Below are positions 51,936 to 58,157 of a stretch of 58,157 bases of DNA, piece after piece. The stretch lies in contig JADBKN010000022.1 of NCBI GenBank assembly GCA_014896375.1, positions 1 through 58,157 on the forward strand, read 5' to 3'. The DNA comes from Bacillota bacterium. GTDB lineage: Bacteria > Bacillota > Sulfobacillia > RBS10-35 > Bu92. The notes under the pieces were generated by a model, which worked only from the letters and a program-made list of their open reading frames with translations, searched no databases and had not been told where the DNA came from. The number at the start of each line of letters is the position of its first letter. Positions within the stretch are counted from its first letter, which is position 1. A program made the translations under genes and the position numbers.

Positions 51936-52982
51936 TCAGCGCAGCGTGGCGACGGCGCGGCCGATGGCGGCGAGCGCTGCGTCGATGTCGGCCGCGGAGA
52001 CATCCTTGTGCGTCACAAAGCGCACCACACGCGAGTCCATGGCGTTGGCCAAAACGCCCTCGTCCGCGAGCATCGCCACCACCGTGGGGGCGTCGCGCCC
52101 TGTGCCGGTGACGTCCGCCATCACCATGTTCGTCTGCACGGCCTCCGGCTCCACGCGGAAGCCGGGGATGGAGCTGAGGCCCTCCGCAAGGCGGCGCGCG
52201 TTCTCGTGGTCTTCGGCCAGCCGCTCCACCATCGTGTCCAGCGCCACCAGCCCGGCGGCCGCGATCACGCCCGCCTGGCGCATGCCGCCGCCCACCATCT
52301 TGCGGTTCTTGCGCGCGGCCAGGATGAACTCCCGGGAGCCGCAGAGGAGCGAACCGACCGGCGCGCCGAGACCCTTGGAGATGCAGAACATCACGCTGTC
52401 CACGGGCGCCGCCAGCTCCGCCGCGCTGCAGCCGAGCGCCACGGCGGCGTTGAAGATGCGCGCACCGTCCATGTGCACGCGCAGGCCGAGGTCCTGCGCG
52501 GCCCGGGCCACGGCCCGCACCTCCTCAGGCGTCCAGACGGTGCCGCCGGCGCGGTTGTGCGTGTTCTCGATGCACAGGAGCGACGGCCGCGGGAAGTGGA
52601 TGTTGGGCGCGCGCACGGCGGCGCGCACGTCGTCCGGACCGAACTTGCCGCGGCGCCCCTCGATGAGGCGGGGCACGGCGCCGGCCACCGCGGAGAGGCC
52701 GCCCACCTCGTAGTCGTAGATGTGACTCTCCGCCTCCAGGAGGATCTCGTCGCCGCGGGTGGTGTGGGTGAGCACGGCGACGAGGTTCCCCATCGTACCG
52801 CTGGGCACGAAGAGAGCGGCCTCCTTGCCCATGCGTTCGGCGGCGGCCTCCTCCAGGCGGAGGACGGTCGGATCCTCGCCGTAGACGTCGTCCCCGACCT
52901 CCGCGGCCGCCATGGCGCGGCGCATCTCTTCGGTCGGCGTGGTGACGGTGTCGCTGCGCAGGTCGATGCGCTGCACGGTCAT
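51936..52982 (-). CDS. ltaE: Low-specificity L-threonine aldolase
   Basis: PLP enzyme that splits L-threonine (or allo-threonine) to glycine and acetaldehyde. The start 'IDLRSDTVTTPTEEM', 'GDDVYGEDPTVLRLEE', 'PSGTMGNLVAV', 'HMDGARIFNA' and the PLP lysine in 'FCISKGLGAPVGSLL' (about 200) are diagnostic. 348 residues, normal length. It stands alone on the minus strand. Confidence 0.95.
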   Translation of the reverse strand: MTVQRIDLRSDTVTTPTEEMRRAMAAAEVGDDVYGEDPTVLRLEEAAAERMGKEAALFVPSGTMGNLVAVLTHTTRGDEILLEAESHIYDYEVGGLSAVAGAVPRLIEGRRGKFGPDDVRAAVRAPNIHFPRPSLLCIENTHNRAGGTVWTPEEVRAVARAAQDLGLRVHMDGARIFNAAVALGCSAAELAAPVDSVMFCISKGLGAPVGSLLCGSREFILAARKNRKMVGGGMRQAGVIAAAGLVALDTMVERLAEDHENARRLAEGLSSIPGFRVEPEAVQTNMVMADVTGTGRDAPTVVAMLADEGVLANAMDSRVVRFVTHKDVSAADIDAALAAIGRAVATLR

Positions 52983-53126
52983 GCTCCTTCCGGTGGCGCG
53001 TGGGACACGCGTTCGCTTGTCCGATAACCACGGTTCATTCGCGCCGGCGGCGCCTCATTCCTCGCGCGGGCGCGGTCCTGGCACGGCGCCCGCCCACATA
53101 GGTTCACCCCGGGGTGGGGCGCGGAC

Positions 53127-53966
53127 GTGGCGTGGCTCCTCTTGGGTGCGCGCATCGGCCTGATCGGCGTGGAGCGGCTTCTTCTGAAGGCGCTGGGCCG
53201 CGGTGCCAGCGCGGCGGCCGCGACCTTCCTCTTCTTCGCGCTGGGCGCCGCCGCGCTCACGCCCTGGGGGCTGGCCCAGCCGCTGGCCCCGCCCGCGCGC
53301 GCCGCGGCCGTGATGAGCGGCCTCGTCTTCTCGGTCGCCTTCCTCTTTTACCTTCGTTCCCTCGCCCTTGATGAGCTCTCGCGTGTGGCGCCGCTCGGCG
53401 GGCTGGCGGACGTGTTCACGCTGGCGCTGGCCGCCGCGCTCGACGCCGCCCCCGTGGGGGCGGCGCAGGCGCTGGGCACGCTCCTCATCCTCGGCGGCGT
53501 GGCGGCTCTCGAGGGCGCCGGCTGGCGTGGGCTCATGGGGCTCGCGCGGCGCCGCTCCGGCGTCTACATGGTCGCGTACGCGGCGCTTCTGGCGGCGGAG
53601 AGGCTCATCGACCAGCGCGGCGGCGCCGGCGCGCCGCCCGTGGCCTACACCTGGACGATGTTCACCACCGTGACGGCTGCGCTCGCCGCCTGGCTCACAG
53701 CCCGGGGAGGCTGGGGCGCCACCGTGGCCCTCCTCCGGCGGCGGCCCCTGCCCGCCCTGGGCAGCGCCGCCACGAACGTCGGCTCCTACGCGGCGCTTGT
53801 GGCGCTGCTCGACGAGTTCCCGGTGACGGTGCTGGAGCCGGTGACGAGCCTCTCCCTCCTTGTCTCGGCCTACCTCGGCCGCGCCGTCTACGGGGAGCGG
53901 CTGCGCGGCCGCATCCTGCCTGCCCTCGCTGTGGCCGCGGGCTCCGCGCTCGTGCTTTGGCGCTAG
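53127..53966 (+). CDS. EamA/DMT-family transporter
   Basis: A 279-residue protein with nine or ten short hydrophobic segments in two similar halves, as in the drug/metabolite transporter superfamily; the last half ends 'VTVLEPVTSLSLLVSAYLGR', close to the EamA signature. Substrate unknown. The GTG at 53127 has only a loose G-rich ribosome binding site. Confidence 0.8.
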   Translation: MAWLLLGARIGLIGVERLLLKALGRGASAAAATFLFFALGAAALTPWGLAQPLAPPARAAAVMSGLVFSVAFLFYLRSLALDELSRVAPLGGLADVFTLALAAALDAAPVGAAQALGTLLILGGVAALEGAGWRGLMGLARRRSGVYMVAYAALLAAERLIDQRGGAGAPPVAYTWTMFTTVTAALAAWLTARGGWGATVALLRRRPLPALGSAATNVGSYAALVALLDEFPVTVLEPVTSLSLLVSAYLGRAVYGERLRGRILPALAVAAGSALVLWR

Positions 53967-53992
53967 CGCGGCGGCGTGGGGATGCGGCTGCC

Positions 53993-54769
53993 CTAGGGCG
54001 GCGCGAGGCGGGCGGAGACGCCGGCGCGCGACGGGTCCAGCAGCCATGCGACGGCGTCGGCGAGCGGTGCGATGGCGCGCTCCACCTCTTCCGGGCGGCT
54101 GCCGTCGCCGCCGATCTCGATCAGCGCCGAGAGGCGGCCCGCGTCCTGGTTGTACGGCCCCGGCTTCACCCAGATGCCCCGCACAAGGCCCGGCGCCGTC
54201 CGCTGCAGACGCTCTGTGAGAAGCGCCGCGGCACGCAGGTTCGGCCACCAGTCCATTCCGCGCGCGGGACGCGAGCCGACCACCCAGAGGAGCCGCGCGG
54301 CGGGCCAGCCGCGCAACTCCCCCGTGGCCTCGGCGTGGTCCAGCGCATCACGGTGCACATCGAGGACGAGCTCCACCGACGGAAACGCCTGAAGGAGGCG
54401 CCGCAGGCGCGGCCGCACGGCGGCGTACGGGTCGTCAGCGGGCAGCAAGCGCGGGCCGCCCGCCAGCGGGCGCCCGAAGCCGCGGTCGTGGACGGCCGTC
54501 ACGCCGCGCGCGGCCAGCGCACGGCCGAGAAGCGCGGCCGCCTCGACGACATCCGCCGGCGCGGCAGGCGGCGTTCCGGCGGCGTACCCCTCCCACGCGT
54601 GCGTGTGGATGAGCAGCACCCGCGGCGGCCCGGCACCGAACGTTTCCAGGTCGCCCCGCACTAAGCCGCTCCCCCCGTGCCGCGCCCCCAACCACGCCCC
54701 CGCGGCGGCCGCAAGGAGCGCCGCCGCTACCGCCCAGCGCCAGGCCGTGCCCCACCGCAAGGCGAGCAC
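53993..54769 (-). CDS. SpoIIP-like N-acetylmuramoyl-L-alanine amidase
   Basis: Resembles stage II sporulation protein P, which cuts peptide stems from peptidoglycan during engulfment. The signatures are 'RVLLIHTHAWEGYA', 'VELVLDVHRDALDHA', 'PGLVRGIWVKPGPYNQD' and 'SALIEIGGDGSRPEEVERAI', with the zinc-binding His and Glu residues at expected points. One N-terminal transmembrane segment is present. At 258 residues it is shorter than B. subtilis SpoIIP (about 400), mainly by a missing N-terminal linker. Confidence 0.85.
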   Translation of the reverse strand: MLALRWGTAWRWAVAAALLAAAAGAWLGARHGGSGLVRGDLETFGAGPPRVLLIHTHAWEGYAAGTPPAAPADVVEAAALLGRALAARGVTAVHDRGFGRPLAGGPRLLPADDPYAAVRPRLRRLLQAFPSVELVLDVHRDALDHAEATGELRGWPAARLLWVVGSRPARGMDWWPNLRAAALLTERLQRTAPGLVRGIWVKPGPYNQDAGRLSALIEIGGDGSRPEEVERAIAPLADAVAWLLDPSRAGVSARLAPP

Positions 54770-54829
54770 GCGCGATTCCCCCGGCGCAGCCTATGCGGCC
54801 CCGGGGCTGTCCCAGCGCCGGCGAGCGCC

Positions 54830-55111
54830 TCACGCCACGGGAGTGCCGTCCGGCACCGGGGCGTCCGGGCGCAAAAGGACGACATCGCCCTCCTCGGGGA
54901 TGCCGCCAAGGACCAGGACCTCGGAGGAGAAGCCGGCGATGCGCTTCGGGGGGAAGTTCACGACGGCCACCACCTGGCGGCCGACGAGCGCCTCCGGATC
55001 ATAGCGGCGCGTGATCTGCGCGCTGGATCGCTTCTCCCCGAGCGGGCCGAAGTCGATCCACAGCTTGATCGCCGGCACGCGCGCCTCCGGGAACGGCTCC
55101 GCGCGCCGCAC
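54830..55111 (-). CDS. csaA: CsaA-type tRNA-binding/chaperone protein, N-terminus short
   Basis: CsaA is a dimeric protein of the tRNA-binding (EMAP/OB) fold that can help protein export. The core 'RAEPFPEARVPAIKLWIDFG', 'SSAQITRRYDPEALVGRQVV' and 'AVVNFPPKRIAGFSSEVLVL' matches CsaA closely. The usual first 15 residues (F-x-x-L-D-I-R-V-G region) are missing from the annotated start at GTG 55111; upstream the frame stays open for about 25 codons but contains no start codon and only faint similarity. The gene is either N-terminally truncated or starts in an unusual way. Confidence 0.8.
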   Translation of the reverse strand: MRRAEPFPEARVPAIKLWIDFGPLGEKRSSAQITRRYDPEALVGRQVVAVVNFPPKRIAGFSSEVLVLGGIPEEGDVVLLRPDAPVPDGTPVA

Positions 55112-55146
55112 GGGGCGGACCGGGAAAAAGACGTACCACCCGGAAG

Positions 55147-56160
55147 GTGCGGGGATTTCTTCACCTCGGGGAAAAGGCGAGATCGTCGGCTTTGTTTACC
55201 CGGCTACCCCGACGGCCCGCCGCGGACGCGGCCGCGCTGGACCGGCTGCTGGCGGCCGGTGCCCTCGCGCCGCCCCCGGCGGCCGCGGGCGCGGAGCTGC
55301 AGCGGGCCGCGGCGCAGGCGGCGGCGCTGGCGCGCCCCGCGCCGGCGGTCGGTGCCGCGGCCGGAGCGCGGGTGGCGCTGCCGCTGGATGTCGACATCGA
55401 CGTCGTCTACGTCCGCGTCGGCTTCCTGCCGGCGGCTCCCGCCTCGTGGTCACAGATTTCGGGGCTCGGCCGGGCCAGCGCGCCGGCCGTGGCGCAGGCC
55501 GGTGGCCGGTTGCAACCCGGCCTCGCCGTCGGCCGGGACGACGCTGCGCTGATCGCCGGGCTCGCCGCAGCGTACGGGGCTCCGCCGGCCGCGGCCGCGC
55601 CCGCGCCCGATGCCGCGGCGCTCGACGGGCCCGCGGGCGACGCCGCCGCGTCGCAGATCTCCCGCTGGCTGCACGACGGCGACCTCTGGCCCGCGGCGGA
55701 TCCCGTCGCGGCCTTCACGGACGGACGCGCCGGCGCCATCCTCGCCCCGGCGTCCGCCATCGGCCCCATCGAGGCGGCCCTCGGCGGGCACGCGTCTTTC
55801 ATGACGGGCACGTTGCCGGGCATGCCGGCGCGCGTGCGGGTGCTCGCGCTCCTGCCCTACGGCCCGCCGCGCAGCCGCGCGGCGGCGGCCGCGTTCGCCG
55901 CTTTTCTTGAGGAACCGGAGCCCCAGGCCGTGTGGGCGGCGCAAACCGGCCGCCTGCCCGCCTCCCGAAAGGCGCTCGACACGGCCACCTGGCGGGCGTA
56001 CGCGGCGCATCATCCGGAGGTGGCGCGCTGGGCGGCCGGGCTCGCCCAGGCGACGACCTGGCCCCCGGACGGGGCAGCCGCCGCGCTGGACGCCGCGCGG
56101 GCGCGCTTGGCGCTCCTTTTCGGGACGGGGACGGGCGGCACCGGCGGCGGCGGGCGCTAG
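55147..56160 (+). CDS. Extracellular solute-binding-like protein without signal peptide
   Basis: A 337-residue Ala-rich protein. The middle and end fit family 1 ABC solute-binding proteins: 'LPLDVDIDVVYVRVGFL', a 'PASWSQISGL' segment, 'AAFTDGRAGAILAPASAI', and an end with 'AAFAAFLEEPEPQAVWAAQT' followed by 'GRLPASRKAL'. The N-terminal 60 residues are low-complexity and lack a signal sequence or lipobox, and the first lobe is shortened. No ABC permease or ATPase is near. It may be a decayed or repurposed binding protein; the start codon (GTG 55147) is uncertain. Confidence 0.55.
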   Translation: MRGFLHLGEKARSSALFTRLPRRPAADAAALDRLLAAGALAPPPAAAGAELQRAAAQAAALARPAPAVGAAAGARVALPLDVDIDVVYVRVGFLPAAPASWSQISGLGRASAPAVAQAGGRLQPGLAVGRDDAALIAGLAAAYGAPPAAAAPAPDAAALDGPAGDAAASQISRWLHDGDLWPAADPVAAFTDGRAGAILAPASAIGPIEAALGGHASFMTGTLPGMPARVRVLALLPYGPPRSRAAAAAFAAFLEEPEPQAVWAAQTGRLPASRKALDTATWRAYAAHHPEVARWAAGLAQATTWPPDGAAAALDAARARLALLFGTGTGGTGGGGR

Positions 56161-56458
56161 GCGGCGGACAGGCGCCGGCTGAGAGCGCGGCTCGGCGGGT
56201 GCGCGCGGGCGCCCTCGGGTGGCCGCAGCGGCGCGCGGCGCCGTGTGACAGCGCCTGGGCCGCGCGCCAGCGATTCCCTGCCGGGCGCGCGCTGAGGTCG
56301 GAAGGATGCGGCGGGCACCGCGATGAATCGTCCGACGTCCAATCTCCGAGCCGGCATTCGAACGCCATCGCCGGCCGTCGTCCCCGGAAAGGTGATGCGT
56401 CATCGCCACGCCGACCCCGCCGCAACGGAAATCCAGGCGGCGCCTCAACCGGCGCCGG
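56161..56458 (+). other. About 300 bases before the DUF4015 gene
   Basis: Mostly GC-rich with scattered short palindromes and no protein-like frame. Near its end, GGAAAGGTG (about 56386-56394) looks like a ribosome binding site. No promoter could be assigned. Confidence 0.3.
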
Positions 56459-57778
56459 TTGCCGCTCCTTGTCCTCGGCCTCGCGACGCTCCTTCTCGCC
56501 AGCGCCGCTGGAGCGTGGTACGCGCTGCCGCACGGCGGTGTGTGGCTTGGTGGGTCGCCGTCGGCCGCGGTGCCGTCCGGCGCCGGGAGCAGCGGCTCGG
56601 AGAGCGAGGCCGCGAGCGAGCGCTCAAGCGAGCCCGCAGGCGGCAAGGCGAGCGAAGCCGCCGCGGAACCAGCCCAGCCGCCGCTGAGCTCCGAAGAGTT
56701 CCGCCGGGTGATCGCCTCGTATGAGGCCAACCACCCGAAGGACCATCGCGGCATCTACATTTCCGGCGCCACCGCCGGCACGCCGCGCATGTGGAACACG
56801 CTCATCCACCTCGTGGAGCGCACGGAGCTCAACGCGGTCGTGATCGATGTCAAGGAGGACGGCCACGTCCTCTATGACAGCCAGGATCCCTTGGTGCGGT
56901 CCGTGGGCGCGATCAAGGTGGAGATCCCGCGTCTCAAGGAGCAGCTCGACGAGCTGCACCAGAAGCACATCTACGCCATCGCGCGCATCGTCACGTTCAA
57001 GGACAGCGGCCTCGCCAAGGCGCACCCGGAGTGGGCGGTTCAGGACGCGCGCGGCGGCGTCTGGCGCGACCGCACCGGCGCCGCGTGGATGAACGCGTAC
57101 AACGAGAACGTGTGGGAGTACAACATCGCCATCGCCAAGGAGGCGGTGCGGCTCGGCTTCGACGAGATTCAGTTCGACTACGTCCGCTTCCCGAGCGACG
57201 GCGCCATCCGCCAGGCGCGCTACCCCGGCGCGAACGGCCGCACACGCGTGGAGGCCATCACCGGCTTCCTGGAGCGGGCGCGGACGGAGCTCGGCCGCAT
57301 GGGGGTTCCGGTCTCGGCCGATATCTTCGGCCTCATCCCGACCGCCCTGGACGACCAGATGATCGGCCAGCACTGGGAGGAGGCGGCCGCCGCTGTCCAC
57401 TTCATCTCCCCCATGGCCTACCCCTCCCACTACGCGCCGCGCACCTTCGGGCTGCCCAACCCCAACGCGGCGCCGGCGGAGACGGTGGCGCACACCATGG
57501 ACGACGCCATCCGCCGCCGGCCGCCGGGCGGGGCGCTGGTGCGGCCGTGGCTCCAGGACTTCAGCCTCTACGGCGTGCACTACACGCCGGAAATGGTGCG
57601 CGCGGAGATCGACGCCGCGGAGCGCCACGGCGCCGTGGGCTGGCTCCTCTGGAACGCGGCCAACTGCTACAAGCCCGACGCGCTCAAGCCCGATCCGAAC
57701 GCGCCGCCGTTGCCGAAGTTCGGGGACCACAGCACGTGCGAGGCGGCCGTGAGCCGGGTGCTGAACGGCGGGGAGTGA
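56459..57778 (+). CDS. DUF4015 putative glycoside hydrolase, membrane-anchored
   Basis: A TIM-barrel protein of the DUF4015 (putative glycosyl hydrolase) family, probably secreted or anchored and acting on wall or surface polysaccharide. An N-terminal hydrophobic segment is followed by a Ser/Glu-rich linker (about 35-75), then 'RGIYISGATAG', 'LNAVVIDVKEDGHVLYDS', 'GFDEIQFDYVRFPSDG' and 'ISPMAYPSHYAP', all typical. The first recognised start is the TTG at 56459, but basic codons just before it (K-S-R-R-R-L-N-R-R-R) would make a proper positive n-region, so translation likely begins further up, perhaps at an ATC at 56402. Confidence 0.88.
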   Translation: MPLLVLGLATLLLASAAGAWYALPHGGVWLGGSPSAAVPSGAGSSGSESEAASERSSEPAGGKASEAAAEPAQPPLSSEEFRRVIASYEANHPKDHRGIYISGATAGTPRMWNTLIHLVERTELNAVVIDVKEDGHVLYDSQDPLVRSVGAIKVEIPRLKEQLDELHQKHIYAIARIVTFKDSGLAKAHPEWAVQDARGGVWRDRTGAAWMNAYNENVWEYNIAIAKEAVRLGFDEIQFDYVRFPSDGAIRQARYPGANGRTRVEAITGFLERARTELGRMGVPVSADIFGLIPTALDDQMIGQHWEEAAAAVHFISPMAYPSHYAPRTFGLPNPNAAPAETVAHTMDDAIRRRPPGGALVRPWLQDFSLYGVHYTPEMVRAEIDAAERHGAVGWLLWNAANCYKPDALKPDPNAPPLPKFGDHSTCEAAVSRVLNGGE

Positions 57779-57977
57779 GGCGCGGGGTACGGGGGCGTGG
57801 GTGGCGGCCGGGGGGCGCGGGAGACGCGGGCCCGGTGCGGGCGCGCAGCCGCGGCCCCGCTCGTCCGCGGGCCCGAGGCAAAGTCGCAATTTCGTCCTTA
57901 TCAGTTGACATAACGAAAGGCCCATGGGGCATAAGGCGCACCGTATGCCTAATTCCGCCAACGGGGCTCTAGATCGA
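57779..57977. other. Intergenic region after the DUF4015 gene
   Basis: GC-rich spacer changing at about 57885 to an AT-richer patch. It contains TTGACA at 57905-57910 and an inverted repeat GGCATA-(10)-TATGCC at 57928-57949. TTGACA and GGCATA are 17 bases apart, a weak plus-strand promoter candidate with no visible gene behind it. No terminator with a T-run was found. Confidence 0.3.
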
Positions 57978-58157
57978 TCAGTGTGTGGTGAAGGAAGAGA
58001 GCGGCAGAAGCGTCAAGGGTTGAGTGCGATACCCACACACCGGGAGGGCCATCTGCTCCGCCGCTCCCGTCGTTCCACGGCACACGTCGAAAGTGCTGAG
58101 AGCCGTCTGGACGGCGGCGGCGCGGCTGCCGCGCCTTTCGAGCTCCGAGGCGCGCCG
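57978..58157 (-). CDS. Possible 3' end of a minus-strand gene (cut by window edge)
   Basis: From the right edge a minus-strand frame stays open for 59 codons and ends at TGA 57978 ('RRASELERRGSRAAAVQTAL', later 'GYRTQPLTLLPLSSFTTH'). No family is recognised, and a second minus frame is open over part of the same stretch, so this is only a candidate. Confidence 0.25.
   Translation of the reverse strand, partial: RRASELERRGSRAAAVQTALSTFDVCRGTTGAAEQMALPVCGYRTQPLTLLPLSSFTTH

Overview
The window is one GC-rich chromosomal stretch from what looks like a spore-forming Firmicute. The evidence is SpoVD and SpoVE in the division and cell-wall cluster, a SpoIIP-like protein, a T-box leader before alaS, and the Bacillus-like order alaS / ruvX / YrzB-type DUF1292 / mltG. 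High-GC lineages such as Symbiobacterium, Thermaerobacter or Limnochordia are my guess; no rRNA is present to settle it. GTG and TTG starts, purine-rich ribosome binding sites and 4-base ATGA/GTGA overlaps are common.

Left part (1-23.4 kb): core metabolism and cell wall. On the minus strand hemA-hemC-hemD-hemB make uroporphyrinogen III from glutamyl-tRNA-derived precursors, followed by a LipL/LplA-type gene and the start of a methylmalonyl-CoA mutase gene. Divergent to hemA is a TrmB-type regulator carrying a Cys4 motif, overlapping folE. Then a long minus-strand dcw cluster runs mraZ-rsmH-ftsL-spoVD-murE-murF-mraY-spoVE-murG-murC-murB-murA, with menG behind it. It starts at a recognisable promoter with three MraZ-type repeats. 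murD, divIB/ftsQ, ftsA and ftsZ are not in the cluster.

Accessory part (23.5-31.7 kb): this begins behind a tRNA-Ala(CGC) gene with a strong terminator. Base composition is visibly lower and gene decay is common: an IS110-family remnant, a frameshifted beta-propeller gene, a MerR regulator reduced to its DNA-binding stub, a DUF5615 toxin with lost acidic residues and a premature stop, and several unrecognised small genes. Working genes here probably include a GNAT acetyltransferase, an MFS transporter behind a textbook MerR-type promoter, a DUF433 antitoxin and a small lipoprotein. I found no integrase and no convincing attachment repeat.

Right part (31.7-58.2 kb): mostly ordinary chromosome. 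acs, a YwrD-like gamma-glutamyltransferase, HAD hydrolase, mltG, DUF1292, ruvX, rhomboid protease, alaS with T-box, AI-2E-type permease, two small proteins, a PRC-barrel protein, then rrf2-iscS-mnmA (sulfur transfer to tRNA), rarA, prepilin peptidase, a membrane GGDEF cyclase, a PilT-like ATPase lacking its usual HT motif, L-threonine aldolase, an EamA transporter, a SpoIIP-like protein, a shortened CsaA, an odd solute-binding-like protein without signal peptide, and a DUF4015 putative glycoside hydrolase. I see no CRISPR array, no rRNA and no clear new defence or biosynthetic system. The most unusual material is the decayed island and a few altered motifs in otherwise standard genes.
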